Assembly (NCBI RefSeq): GCF_042679565.1 | Contig: NZ_JBHTMY010000003.1 | Coordinates: 310,001-374,000, forward strand | Source of the DNA: Namhaeicola litoreus | Lineage (GTDB): Bacteria; Bacteroidota; Bacteroidia; Flavobacteriales; Flavobacteriaceae | Length of the DNA stretch: 64,000 nucleotides | Reading direction: 5' to 3' | Shown here: in pieces, positions 52,968 through 61,895 of the stretch | How positions within the stretch are numbered: the stretch's first letter is position 1 | Layout: each line of letters begins with the position of its first letter | Translations under genes and position numbers: made by a program | Notes under the pieces: generated by a model | What the model was told of the DNA's origin: nothing | The model's input: only the letters and a program-made list of their open reading frames with translations | The model's database searches: none

Positions 52968-53813
52968 ATGGAAAATGTAAAAATTTCGGTTGTTGTAAGT
53001 ACCTATAATGCCGAAGAATGGTTAGAAAAAGTACTCTGGGGCTACAGCGTGCAAACCTATAAAAACTTTGAAGTTATTGTTGCTGATGATGGATCTCGTG
53101 ATTCTACAAAAGAATTGATAGATCGGTTTAAAAAGGATTATCCCGTCCCGTTATCGCATTTATGGCATGAAGACAAGGGTTATCGCCGACAAGAAATTCT
53201 TAATACTGCCATTATAAAATGTGAAGGTGACTATGTTATTATGACGGACGGCGATTGTATACCGAAAAATGATTTTGTTGCAGTGCATGCAAAGCATCTC
53301 AAAAAAGGTAAATTTCTTTCTGGTGGCTATTGTAAATTGGGAATGGATTTGAGCAAAAAAATTACCAAAGAAGATATTTTAAGTGGCCGATGTTTTGATT
53401 ATAAATGGCTTTCTGAACATGAAAATTTGAGTTTATCCAATAAGTTAAAGTTAACCTCAACAGGAACCTTAGAAACCTTACTCGATAATTTTACCCCTAC
53501 TGGTGCTACATTTAATAATTGTAATTCATCAGCATGGAAGTCTGATCTTATCGCAATTAACGGTTATGATGAAAGAATGCAGTACGGCGGCCCGGATAGA
53601 GAATTAGGAGAACGACTTGAGAATTACGGAATTAGAGGTGTACAAATTAGGCATAAGGCGATATGCTTGCATTTAGATCATGCCAGAGGTTATAAAAATC
53701 AAGAATCTTTAGATAGAAACTTGGCTATAAGGAAACATACCAAAGAACAGAAAGTAATTAAGACACCATTTGGCATTGAAAAATTGGCAAATGCCCAAGA
53801 CCTAATTAATTAA
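52968..53813 (+). CDS. Family 2 glycosyltransferase (chondroitin polymerase-like)
   Basis: A 281-residue GT2 enzyme with ISVVVSTYNAEEWLEKVLWGYSVQTYKNFEVIVADDGSRDST at its N-terminus, the DGDC metal-binding motif (VIMTDGDCIPKND), and the C-terminal part with GYDERMQYGGPDRELGERLENYGIRGVQIRHKA, resembling the galactosyltransferase-like C-terminal domain seen in bacterial chondroitin polymerases. The start ATG at 52968 was chosen over a TTG at 52944. Probably an envelope polysaccharide or LPS-core glycosyltransferase, because the next gene is an LPS-type kinase with directly abutting reading frame (TAA then ATG). Confidence 0.87.
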   Translation: MENVKISVVVSTYNAEEWLEKVLWGYSVQTYKNFEVIVADDGSRDSTKELIDRFKKDYPVPLSHLWHEDKGYRRQEILNTAIIKCEGDYVIMTDGDCIPKNDFVAVHAKHLKKGKFLSGGYCKLGMDLSKKITKEDILSGRCFDYKWLSEHENLSLSNKLKLTSTGTLETLLDNFTPTGATFNNCNSSAWKSDLIAINGYDERMQYGGPDRELGERLENYGIRGVQIRHKAICLHLDHARGYKNQESLDRNLAIRKHTKEQKVIKTPFGIEKLANAQDLIN

Positions 53814-54572
53814 ATGGCCTATACTTACTTCATTTCTGAACCTTTTAGAGCTTATCAAAAGCAGTTTTCCAAACTAATTTCTGATTTTGAAAATCAGGGA
53901 AAAGTAATTTATGATGGTAGTCGGAATACAGTAAAAGAAATTGAAATTGCGGGAAACAATCTAAATGTAAAGGCATTTAAAGTACCTCACTTCATCAATC
54001 AGTTGGCCTACAGATGGGTAAGGAAATCAAAAGCTAAAAGGTCTTTTGAACATGCTGAAACTTTGCTTTCAAAAGATATAGGTACTCCTAAGCCTGTTGC
54101 CTATGTAGAAAATAAGGAGGGACTTTTTCTTAAAGACAGTTATTATTTTAGCCAACAACTAACGTATAACCTGACCTACAGAACTTTGATCGATGAACCT
54201 CATTACCCGGATCATGAGCGGATCTTAAGAGAATTTACCAGGTTTACTTTTAAAATGCACGAAAAAGAAGTTTTGTTTAAAGATCATTCTCCCGGAAATA
54301 CTTTAATTGTGAACCAATCTGGTAGGTATGAGTTTTATTTGGTAGACTTAAACCGAATGGAATTTCGAAAGTTGACTTTTGAAGAGAGGATGAAGAATTT
54401 CGATCGGTTAACCCCGAAAAAAGAGATGGTAGAGATTATGAGCGACGAATACGCAAAGCTATCGGGCAATACTTATCAAATTGTATTCGATAAAATGTGG
54501 CAGTATACTTCTGAGTTTCGTGAAAAATACAACCGGAAAAAAGCTTTGAAAAAGAAATATTTAGGGAAATAA
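53814..54572 (+). CDS. Lipopolysaccharide kinase (InaA/KdkA-like)
   Basis: Protein of 252 residues with a eukaryote-like kinase fold of the LPS kinase family. The catalytic loop is FKDHSPGNTLIVNQ near residue 161, with the metal-binding DLNRMEF (Asp at residue 180) in the position of the DFG motif. It probably phosphorylates a Kdo or heptose of lipid A-core. The ATG at 53814 directly follows the stop of the glycosyltransferase, so they are translationally coupled. It is tail-to-tail with the second glycosyltransferase gene, 6 bp away. Confidence 0.82.
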   Translation: MAYTYFISEPFRAYQKQFSKLISDFENQGKVIYDGSRNTVKEIEIAGNNLNVKAFKVPHFINQLAYRWVRKSKAKRSFEHAETLLSKDIGTPKPVAYVENKEGLFLKDSYYFSQQLTYNLTYRTLIDEPHYPDHERILREFTRFTFKMHEKEVLFKDHSPGNTLIVNQSGRYEFYLVDLNRMEFRKLTFEERMKNFDRLTPKKEMVEIMSDEYAKLSGNTYQIVFDKMWQYTSEFREKYNRKKALKKKYLGK

Positions 54573-54578
54573 AGAATT

Positions 54579-55355
54579 CTACTTCATCAGTTGTTTTAAA
54601 TAAACATACCTTTTTTTTACACTTTGGGCATGTAAACGTGCTAATGTTAATCCCATGGTTCCGTCCAAAAAACCTAATCGGATAAAATAATGGTTCAAAA
54701 AACGGTAAAGTGGTTTGAGGTAAAAATGAAATATATTTGGATGCAGGTTTTTAGCCAGTAATTCTTTCGCCCTCAATTGTGCATACTGGTCCAGTTTATT
54801 TTGATAAGAATCTTTATCTCTGTATGAATAGTGGTCCAGTTTTTCTTTTAACACAGCATATTTACCACTCACGATCAATTTTTCATGTACCAAGGTCTTT
54901 TTGTCAAAATAAACAAAGTTTTTATTGAATAGGCGATACACTTTATCCGTTTGAAACCCGCTGAACCTTATTTTTTGCTCATCAAAATACATTTGTCGCT
55001 TCATCTTAAATGCAACAAATTCTGTCTTTGAGAGATCGGTTGTTAAGATTTCAAATTTTAATTTTTCCGAAATTCTTTCGTCTGCATCAATAAAAAGCAC
55101 CCAATTATTATTTGCCTTACCTAAAGCAAAATTTCTCTGATCAGAAAAATTTTTAAATTCCTTCTGGTAAAATTTCACCTTTGGAAATTGTTTGATTACT
55201 TCAACTGTCTGGTCCGAACTAAAAGAATCTACCACAATTATTTCATCAGCAAATTCAATGTTTTTAAGAAGAGGAGGTAAATTTTCACCTTCATTTTTGG
55301 TGATCAGTAAGGCACTTATTCTTTCTTTACTATCCATCTCAAAAGCTTTACTCAA
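54579..55355 (-). CDS. Family 2 glycosyltransferase, LPS-core WaaE/KdtX-like
   Basis: A 258-residue GT2 enzyme with ISALLITKNEGENLPPLLKNIEFADEIIVVDSFSSDQTVEV at the N-terminus and the FIDADERIS (DxD-type) motif near residue 90, the pattern of WaaE-like lipopolysaccharide core beta-1,4-glucosyltransferases. The C-terminal stretch RFLNHYFIRLGFLDGTMGLTLARLHAQ is characteristic of that group. Together with the neighbouring LPS kinase and GT2 gene it forms a small core-LPS cluster. Confidence 0.88.
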   Translation of the reverse strand: MSKAFEMDSKERISALLITKNEGENLPPLLKNIEFADEIIVVDSFSSDQTVEVIKQFPKVKFYQKEFKNFSDQRNFALGKANNNWVLFIDADERISEKLKFEILTTDLSKTEFVAFKMKRQMYFDEQKIRFSGFQTDKVYRLFNKNFVYFDKKTLVHEKLIVSGKYAVLKEKLDHYSYRDKDSYQNKLDQYAQLRAKELLAKNLHPNIFHFYLKPLYRFLNHYFIRLGFLDGTMGLTLARLHAQSVKKRYVYLKQLMK

Positions 55356-55411
55356 AATGACTTATTGAGTATTTTACTGAATATCCAAACCAAAATTTTA
55401 CGAGAAATACA

Positions 55412-56227
55412 TTATACGGCTACATCATATTCTCTTAAAGCATCATTCAAAGAAGTCTTTTTCTCTGTGCTTTCTTTCCTTTTTCCTATGATTAAAGCAC
55501 AAGGGACTTGAAATTCTCCAGCTGGAAACTTTTTAGTATAACTTCCTGGGATAACGACAGATCTGGCAGGTACTTTTCCTTTCATTTCTAGAGGACTCTC
55601 TCCAGTGACATCAATTATTTTGGTTGAGGCTGTTAAAACGACATTCGCGCCTAAAACAGCTTCTTTCTCTACATGAACTCCTTCCACCACAATACATCTA
55701 GAGCCCACGAAAACATTATCTTCAATAATAACAGGCGCCGCTTGAAGAGGTTCGAGTACTCCTCCTATACCAACACCACCGCTCAAATGAACATTTTTTC
55801 CAATTTGCGCGCAACTACCAACTGTGGCCCATGTATCTACCATGGTTCCTTCATCTACGTAGGCGCCTATGTTTACATAACTCGGCATTAAAATTGTACC
55901 ACTTGAGATGTAGGCTCCTTTTCTGGCTACAGCATGCGGTACAACGCGGATTCCTTTTTCTTTATATCCTGTTTTAAGAGGAATTTTATCATGAAATTCT
56001 AATACGCCCGCTTCTAAAGTTTCCATTTTTTGAATCGGGAAATAGAGCACAACTCCCTTTTTGACCCATTCGTTTACCTGCCACCCCGTTTCTGTGGGTT
56101 CAGCGACCCGTAAAATTCCACTGTCAAGTAATTCTATTACTTCGCGAATCGCTTTTTGTGTTTTTATCTCTTTTAGTAAATCGCGATTTTCCCACGCCTC
56201 TTCTATAATTTGTTGTAATGATTGCAT
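55412..56227 (-). CDS. dapD: 2,3,4,5-tetrahydropyridine-2,6-dicarboxylate N-succinyltransferase
   Basis: Lysine/peptidoglycan pathway enzyme of 271 residues. An N-terminal helical domain is followed by a left-handed beta-helix of hexapeptide repeats (YISSGTILMPSYVNIGAYVDEGTMVDTWATVGSCAQIGKNVHLSGGVGIGG), the hallmark of DapD, and by FVGSRCIVVEGVHVEKEAVLGANVVLTAST. Its length and motif order match the family. It is divergent from ruvX across 122 bp. Confidence 0.95.
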   Translation of the reverse strand: MQSLQQIIEEAWENRDLLKEIKTQKAIREVIELLDSGILRVAEPTETGWQVNEWVKKGVVLYFPIQKMETLEAGVLEFHDKIPLKTGYKEKGIRVVPHAVARKGAYISSGTILMPSYVNIGAYVDEGTMVDTWATVGSCAQIGKNVHLSGGVGIGGVLEPLQAAPVIIEDNVFVGSRCIVVEGVHVEKEAVLGANVVLTASTKIIDVTGESPLEMKGKVPARSVVIPGSYTKKFPAGEFQVPCALIIGKRKESTEKKTSLNDALREYDVAV

Positions 56228-56327
56228 GCCGTATTTTTTTATAGTTTTTATTTGAGGTTGTAAAAATAGAAAAATGGATGGGAAATCAATGTAAGTAGTA
56301 AAACTGCATTGAACAGAATAAAATAAT

Positions 56328-56335
56328 TACATTTG
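56328..56335 (+). promoter_or_regulatory. -7 element for the ruvX operon
   Basis: TACATTTG matches TAnnTTTG and lies 14 bp before the ruvX ATG. A TTG at 56309-56311 is only 16 bp upstream, slightly short of the usual spacing. Confidence 0.5.
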
Positions 56336-56349
56336 CAAAAAATCTGTGA

Positions 56350-56766
56350 ATGGGGCGTGTAGTGGCTTTTGATTATGGAACAAAAAGAATTGGAATCGCT
56401 GAAACAGATGATTTGCAACTGATTGCTTCTGGCCTAACTACAGTTCAATCAGATCAAATATTTGATTTTTTAGATAAATATCTCACCGAGAACAAGGTGG
56501 AATTGTTTTTGGTTGGAGAACCCCGACAAATGAATAATACTCCTTCAGAAAGTGAGGTTTATATTCAAACATTTTTAAAACATCTAAACCAAAAATATCC
56601 CTCAATTCCCATAGAAAGAATTGATGAACGTTTTACCTCTAAAATGGCAGTGAAAGCCATGATCGATGGAGGATTGAGTAAAAAGAAAAGACAAGATAAG
56701 GCTTTGATTGATCAAATTAGTGCCACGATTATTTTACAGGATTATTTAGAAAAAAAGAGAAAATGA
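56350..56766 (+). CDS. ruvX: RuvX/YqgF Holliday-junction resolvase-like protein
   Basis: RNase H-fold nuclease of 138 residues implicated in Holliday-junction resolution or 16S rRNA 5'-end maturation. It shows FDYGTKRIGIAETD at the N-terminus, VGEPRQMNNTPSESE in the middle and the conserved ERIDERFTSKMA with KDKALIDQISATIILQDYL-type C-terminal helix. It overlaps the deformylase gene by 4 bp (ATGA), a common pairing in Bacteroidota. Confidence 0.94.
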   Translation: MGRVVAFDYGTKRIGIAETDDLQLIASGLTTVQSDQIFDFLDKYLTENKVELFLVGEPRQMNNTPSESEVYIQTFLKHLNQKYPSIPIERIDERFTSKMAVKAMIDGGLSKKKRQDKALIDQISATIILQDYLEKKRK

Positions 56767-57344
56767 TATTACCGATTGTCGCTTATGGCGATCCCGTGTT
56801 AAGGAAAGTTTGCGAAGAAATAGATCAAGATTATCCCAAATTAAAAGAATTGATCACGAACATGGTCGAAACCATGCATGGGGCAAATGGTGTTGGATTG
56901 GCTGCACCACAAATTGGAAAAGCAATTAGATTATTTGTGATAGATGCTTCACCTTTTGCGGAAGATGAAGACTTGGATGAAGAAGAAAGGGCCTACCTAA
57001 AGGTCTTCAATAAGATTTTTATCAATGCTAAAATCATTGAAGAAACAGGTAAAGAATGGCCATTTAATGAGGGTTGCTTGAGTATTCCGAATATCAATGA
57101 AGATGTGGTTAGAAATGAGACATTGACCCTGGAATATGTCGATGAAAATTTTGTACCTCATAAAGAAATATTTTCAGGATTGGCGGCTAGAATTATTCAA
57201 CACGAATACGACCACATTGAGGGCGTATTGTTTACAGATAAACTCTCGACATTAAAACGCAGATTACTCAAAAAAAGATTAGATAATATTTCTAAGGGAC
57301 AAGTAGATGTTTCTTACAGAATGAAATTCCCAAAGTTAAAATAA
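56763..57344 (+). CDS. def: Peptide deformylase
   Basis: Fe(II) metalloenzyme of 193 residues that removes the formyl group from new proteins. All three motifs are visible: GVGLAAPQIG near residue 46, EGCLSIP with the metal ligand Cys105, and HEYDHIEG with His147, Glu148 and His151. It overlaps ruvX by 4 bp and is followed 22 bp later by the DUF5606 gene. Confidence 0.97.
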   Translation: MILPIVAYGDPVLRKVCEEIDQDYPKLKELITNMVETMHGANGVGLAAPQIGKAIRLFVIDASPFAEDEDLDEEERAYLKVFNKIFINAKIIEETGKEWPFNEGCLSIPNINEDVVRNETLTLEYVDENFVPHKEIFSGLAARIIQHEYDHIEGVLFTDKLSTLKRRLLKKRLDNISKGQVDVSYRMKFPKLK

Positions 57345-57366
57345 AGATTAAATATTGCTTTTGTTT

Positions 57367-57795
57367 ATGAAAATTGAAAAAATTGTTTCTATTGCAGGAA
57401 AACCCGGTTTGTTTTTAGTGCTTTCTCAAGGAAAAAACAGCCTGATTGTTGAGTCGCTCGCCGATAAAAAAAGATTACCAATTACAAATTTGCAGAATAT
57501 AAGTGCATTAAGTGATATTGCCATTTATACTTATGAAGAAGAAGTTCCTTTAAGAGAGGTATTCTATTCGATTTACAAAAAGGAAAATGGAGCAAAAACC
57601 AATGTAAAAATTACTGATAAAGAGGAATTAACGTCTTATTTTTCAGAAGTACTTCCAAATTTTGATGAGGAAAGAGTCTATCCTTCAAATATCAAAAAAG
57701 TTGTGCAATGGTATAATTTATTGGTGGATGCCGGATTTGATTTCGAATCAGTAAAAGAAGTTGAGGAAGAAAACAAAGAAGAAGGAGAATCTTAA
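57367..57795 (+). CDS. DUF5606-family protein
   Basis: A protein of 142 residues of the DUF5606 family, found throughout Bacteroidota next to def and mazG, as here. It begins MKIEKIVSIAGKPGLFLVLSQGKNSLIVESLADKKRLPI, an SH3-like beta region, and has a C-terminal helical part with YPSNIKKVVQWYNLLVDAG; the final residues are strongly acidic. Start at the ATG 57367 is chosen over the TTG at 57355. Function is unknown; the conserved neighbourhood suggests a housekeeping role. Confidence 0.85.
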   Translation: MKIEKIVSIAGKPGLFLVLSQGKNSLIVESLADKKRLPITNLQNISALSDIAIYTYEEEVPLREVFYSIYKKENGAKTNVKITDKEELTSYFSEVLPNFDEERVYPSNIKKVVQWYNLLVDAGFDFESVKEVEEENKEEGES

Positions 57796-57804
57796 TTGTT
57801 GTTT

Positions 57805-58584
57805 ATGACCAAGAGACAAAAACAACTAAAGGCTTTTGAGCAATTGTTGGATATCATGGATGAAATTCGTGAGAAATGTCCTTGGGATCAAAAACAAACC
57901 ATACAGTCTTTGCGTCATTTAACCATAGAAGAGACCTACGAGTTGGGTGACGCTATTTTAAATAATGATCTGACCGAGATCAAAAAGGAGCTAGGCGACC
58001 TCATGCTTCATTTGGTTTTCTATGCTAAAATTGCTTCTGAACAAAATGCCTTTGATATATCAGATGTGTTAGAAGGAATCAATGAAAAACTGATTCATAG
58101 ACATCCTCATGTATTTGGTGATGTAAAAGTTCAAAGCGAAGAAGAAGTAGCGAAAAATTGGGAGAAACTCAAACTAAAGGAAGGCAAAAAATCTATTTTA
58201 GAAGGAGTACCCCAATCTTTACCAGCTTTGGTCAAATCTTCCCGAATTCAGGATAAGGCTTCTTCTGCCGGTTTTGACTGGGAAAAATCTGAGCAGGTTT
58301 TTGAAAAAGTGAAAGAAGAAATCCTTGAATTACAAGTTGAGGTTCTTTCTGGTGATAAAATTAATACTGAAAAAGAGTTTGGTGATGTGTTATTTTCATT
58401 GGTAAACTATGCCAGATTTATTGATGTGGATCCTGAAAGCGCTTTGGAAAGGACCAATCAAAAGTTTATTAAACGCTTTCAATTTCTCGAAGAAGAAGCA
58501 AAAAAAGAAGGAAAATCACTTTCTGAAATGAGCCTTGCCGAAATGGATGTTTACTGGGAGGCATCTAAAAAGAATTTTAAATAA
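57805..58584 (+). CDS. mazG: Nucleoside triphosphate pyrophosphohydrolase MazG
   Basis: All-alpha NTP pyrophosphohydrolase of 259 residues that removes non-canonical or oxidised NTPs. Two MazG domains are visible; the first shows KCPWDQKQTIQSLRHLTIEETYELGDAIL and KKELGDLMLHLVFYAKIA (the EExxE and ExxD metal motifs), and the second KVKEEILELQVEV with KEFGDVLFSLVNYARFI. The ATG at 57805 is used in preference to TTG at 57796. It follows DUF5606 by 9 bp. Confidence 0.95.
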   Translation: MTKRQKQLKAFEQLLDIMDEIREKCPWDQKQTIQSLRHLTIEETYELGDAILNNDLTEIKKELGDLMLHLVFYAKIASEQNAFDISDVLEGINEKLIHRHPHVFGDVKVQSEEEVAKNWEKLKLKEGKKSILEGVPQSLPALVKSSRIQDKASSAGFDWEKSEQVFEKVKEEILELQVEVLSGDKINTEKEFGDVLFSLVNYARFIDVDPESALERTNQKFIKRFQFLEEEAKKEGKSLSEMSLAEMDVYWEASKKNFK

Positions 58585-58658
58585 TTCAACTTCAAAAGAA
58601 ATAAGCATATATTTCTTTAGACCAGTCTTATTTTTTATTTTTAGCCTAAATTTATATT

Positions 58659-59732
58659 ATGAAAATTGTTTTAGGCTTTGTTTTTTGTCTGTTACTCATC
58701 TCTTGTCAGAAGGTTGAAAAGAAAGATGTTGTTGAATCGATTGAAACGGTAGTAGAGGAGACCCCTTTTGCCATTGTGGTTCATGGCGGGGCAGGAACGA
58801 TCAAGAAGGAGTACATGACTCCTGAACGTGAGAAAGCCTATAAAGAAAAAATGCAAGAATCTATTCAGACTGGATATAGTATTCTTGAAAAAGGAGGTAC
58901 CTCATTAGATGCAATACAAGCCGCTATTAATATTTTAGAGGACTCACCTTTATTTAATGCCGGCAAGGGTTCTGTTTTTAATAGTGAAGGAAAACAAGAA
59001 ATGGATGCCTCTATCATGGACGGAAAGACTTTAAATGCAGGTGCCATTGCAGGAGTTCATCATATAAAAAATCCAATCAATGCAGCACGGTTAGTAATGG
59101 ATAGTATCGGTCATGTTATGCTTTCTGGAGACAGGGCAGAAGATTTTGTTAAGCCTTTTGGTATTGTCTTAGAAAATGAGGATTATTTCTACGACGAAAA
59201 CAGGTACAATAGTTTACTAAAAGCCCAAGAAGAGGAAAAAGGTATTCTGCCAAAGCAGTCTGCTATGATCAATCTAGAAACATTTATTGATGAGCATAAA
59301 AAAGGAACCGTTGGAGCAGTTGCCCTAGATAAATTCGGCAACCTGGCAGCAGGAACTTCAACTGGCGGTATGACCAATAAAAAATTTGGTAGAATTGGCG
59401 ATGTGCCAATTATTGGTGCCGGAACTTACGCCAACAATGCCTCTTGCGGGATTTCTTGTACAGGTTGGGGTGAATTTTTTATTAGAACCGTGGCGGCAAA
59501 TCAAGTGTCAAGTTTGATGCTGTACAAAGGATTGGATATTGAAAGCGCTATGAATCAGGTTATCCATCAGGCGATAGATAGTTTGGGCGGAGATGGAGGA
59601 ATGATTGGTATAGATAAAAAAGGAAAAATTGCCTGGGAATTTAACTCTGCAGGAATGTACAGAGGATATAAGACAAGCGCTTCTGAACCTTTAATTATAG
59701 AGTTTTATGAAAAGAACAAAGTGGTGGAGTAA
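58659..59732 (+). CDS. Isoaspartyl peptidase/L-asparaginase lipoprotein (plant-type Ntn hydrolase)
   Basis: A 357-residue Ntn hydrolase with a lipoprotein signal (lipobox LISC, Cys near residue 16), so it is membrane-anchored outside the cytoplasm. The N-terminal VHGGAGTI and the autoprocessing site GTVGAVALDKFGNLAAGTSTGGMTNK with the nucleophile Thr217 are diagnostic of the plant-type asparaginase/isoaspartyl peptidase (EcAIII-like) family. IGAGTYANNASCGISCTGWGEFFIR forms the substrate region. It cleaves beta-aspartyl dipeptides or asparagine. Its 3' end overlaps the next gene by 26 bp. Confidence 0.92.
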   Translation: MKIVLGFVFCLLLISCQKVEKKDVVESIETVVEETPFAIVVHGGAGTIKKEYMTPEREKAYKEKMQESIQTGYSILEKGGTSLDAIQAAINILEDSPLFNAGKGSVFNSEGKQEMDASIMDGKTLNAGAIAGVHHIKNPINAARLVMDSIGHVMLSGDRAEDFVKPFGIVLENEDYFYDENRYNSLLKAQEEEKGILPKQSAMINLETFIDEHKKGTVGAVALDKFGNLAAGTSTGGMTNKKFGRIGDVPIIGAGTYANNASCGISCTGWGEFFIRTVAANQVSSLMLYKGLDIESAMNQVIHQAIDSLGGDGGMIGIDKKGKIAWEFNSAGMYRGYKTSASEPLIIEFYEKNKVVE

Positions 59733-60789
59733 ATCTAAATCTCTTATACTCTTGCAGTTACTATTTTCATGTTTTCTTTTTGCTCAAAACAATGAAAAGG
59801 ACTCTTTGATTCAGTCGGAGTATATAGAAAACTATCACCACCAACTCAATGTTCGATTAGAAATGCAAAATCAAAATGAAAAACTTAAAATTTCTTATGA
59901 AGATTCCTTTGCCAAGATCGTTCCCAATCTAACTTACCGTTATGGAATTGGATTAAACTACCGATTTGGGTCGGTTCGAATTGGCTTTAGACCCTCTGTT
60001 TCTGAGAATAGTGCAGCTAAAAAAGGAGAATCAGATGTTTTTACTTTAAAGTTCAAGTTCCTTTACAATAATTGGGCACATTATATAGATTATTTTTATT
60101 TCAAAGGTTTCTATGCCGAAAATTCACAAAATATTGATTTAGCGAGGGCAGTTAATGGAAAATATATCCAATTTCCGGATCTCAAATCGAGTTTTTTAAC
60201 CGGAGAGTCATTGTATAAATTTAACCCTAATTTTTCCTTAAGAGCAATTGAAACACAAACAGAGATTCAGATTAAAAGTGCCGGTACTTTTATGGCAGGA
60301 ATCGACTATACATTTTACAGTTATACCGGTGCACATACATTAATAGATAGGGAAGGAAATGAAATTAAGAGGGATGCATATAAAGATAACTCAGGTTTCT
60401 ATACAGGGTTTATAGGTGGTTATTATTATACTTATGTCTATCAAAAATATTGGTATGCGAGTGGTTTTGTTCAACCCGGTGCGGGGATTGACTTTTACCG
60501 ATTGAATGAATTTGATTCTGGAATAAAAGAACAGCAAAAAGGTACAGACCTCATCGTAAATTTGAAAATGGGTATAACTGCAGGGTATTCGGGTCCGAAG
60601 TATTACGGCGGAGTAAATCTATCCTCTAACGGAGCGAGAACCGCGAACAGAGATGATCTAACGATTCGAAATAATTATACCTCTGTTATGTTGTTTATAG
60701 GGTATCGCTTTAAACCACCTAAAACTGTGGTGAAATCAATGGATGAAATTGAACGATACATTCCCATACTGCAGGAAGATAAAAATTGA
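59707..60789 (+). CDS. DUF4421-type outer-membrane beta-barrel protein
   Basis: Protein of 360 residues with a signal peptide (SLILLQLLFSCFLFAQ) and a rhythm of alternating hydrophobic residues ending in an aromatic C-terminus region (NNYTSVMLFIGYRFKPP), as expected for an outer-membrane barrel. The pattern YRYGIGLNYRFGSVRIGFRPSV, LKFKFLYNNWAHYIDYFYFKGFY and GYYYTYVYQKYWYASGF resembles the DUF4421 family of Bacteroidota. Its start lies inside the asparaginase-type gene (26-bp overlap). Function unknown. Confidence 0.78.
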   Translation: MKRTKWWSKSKSLILLQLLFSCFLFAQNNEKDSLIQSEYIENYHHQLNVRLEMQNQNEKLKISYEDSFAKIVPNLTYRYGIGLNYRFGSVRIGFRPSVSENSAAKKGESDVFTLKFKFLYNNWAHYIDYFYFKGFYAENSQNIDLARAVNGKYIQFPDLKSSFLTGESLYKFNPNFSLRAIETQTEIQIKSAGTFMAGIDYTFYSYTGAHTLIDREGNEIKRDAYKDNSGFYTGFIGGYYYTYVYQKYWYASGFVQPGAGIDFYRLNEFDSGIKEQQKGTDLIVNLKMGITAGYSGPKYYGGVNLSSNGARTANRDDLTIRNNYTSVMLFIGYRFKPPKTVVKSMDEIERYIPILQEDKN

Positions 60790-60798
60790 ATTGAAGAA

Positions 60799-61893
60799 AT
60801 GAAAGTAAAAGAAGTTATAAAAATTATTGAAGACTTTGCCCCATTGCATTATGCAGAAAGTTTTGATAATGTAGGTTTGATTGTAGGGAATGCAGAGGCA
60901 GAGGTGAAAGGTGTTTTGGTTTCCTTAGACACATTGGAAACTACCGTTGATGAGGCCATAGAGAAAAACTGTAATTTAATTGTCAGCTTCCATCCCATTA
61001 TTTTTAAAGGATTAACTAAGATTGTTGGAAAGAGTTATGTAGAAAAAGTCGTCCTAAAAGCTATTAAGCACGATATTCATATCTATGCCATACACACTGC
61101 ACTGGATAATCATTCGATGGGAGTTTCAGCAAAAATGGCAGAAAAATTAGGTTTAAACAAAACAAAAATTTTGATACCCAAAAGTGGTCAGATCAAAAAA
61201 CTTACAACCTATGTACCTGTAAAGTATGGAGAGGAGTTGAGAAATGCACTTTTTGAAGTGGGAGCCGGGCAGATAGGAAATTATGATCATTGCAGTTTTA
61301 ATTGGCAGGGAGTAGGTACTTTTAGAGGTAATGATGTATCCAATCCTGCAATAGGAGAAATAGGACAAGATCATATGGAGGAAGAAATGTGCATACAGGT
61401 TATTTTTGAACACCATTTGGAGAATAAAATTCTTCAAGCCATGAGAGAAAATCATCCATATGAAGAAGTAGCTTATGAAGTAGTAACCCTAGACAATGTT
61501 CATCAAAAGATTGGTATGGGAATAATAGGTGAGTTGGACGAAGAAAAAACGGTTCCTGATTTTTTAAATCAATTAAAAGAAACCTTTCATTTAAAGATGG
61601 TCAGACATTCTGATTCACTACAAAAAAAGATAAAAAAAGTTGCTGTTTTAGGTGGATCAGGTAGTTTTGCGATCAAGAATGCTATTTCTGCAGGAGCAGA
61701 TATATATGTCACGGCGGATCTAAAATACCACGACTTTTTTCAGGCAGAAGGTAAAATTGTATTGGCCGATATTGGGCATTATGAAAGTGAACAGTTTACA
61801 AAAAATCTTTTGGTTGAGCTCTTATCAAAAAAAATCACTAATTTTGCAATCATTTTATCAGAAAATAATACAAATCCAATCAACTATTATTAG
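60799..61893 (+). CDS. Nif3-like dinuclear metal centre protein (DUF34)
   Basis: Protein of 364 residues of the Nif3/DUF34 family, likely hexameric with a two-metal site. Conserved segments are ESFDNVGLIVG, NLIVSFHPIIFKGL, IHTALDNHSMGVSAKMAEKLGL and ADIYVTADLKYHDFFQAEGKIVLADIGHYESEQF with metal-binding His and Glu. An inserted PII-like domain occupies the middle, as in most bacterial members. Proposed roles include a metal-dependent hydrolase or GTP cyclohydrolase-like activity, not settled. The downstream zinc-ribbon homologue starts 2 bp later. Confidence 0.9.
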   Translation: MKVKEVIKIIEDFAPLHYAESFDNVGLIVGNAEAEVKGVLVSLDTLETTVDEAIEKNCNLIVSFHPIIFKGLTKIVGKSYVEKVVLKAIKHDIHIYAIHTALDNHSMGVSAKMAEKLGLNKTKILIPKSGQIKKLTTYVPVKYGEELRNALFEVGAGQIGNYDHCSFNWQGVGTFRGNDVSNPAIGEIGQDHMEEEMCIQVIFEHHLENKILQAMRENHPYEEVAYEVVTLDNVHQKIGMGIIGELDEEKTVPDFLNQLKETFHLKMVRHSDSLQKKIKKVAVLGGSGSFAIKNAISAGADIYVTADLKYHDFFQAEGKIVLADIGHYESEQFTKNLLVELLSKKITNFAIILSENNTNPINYY

Positions 61894-61895
61894 CA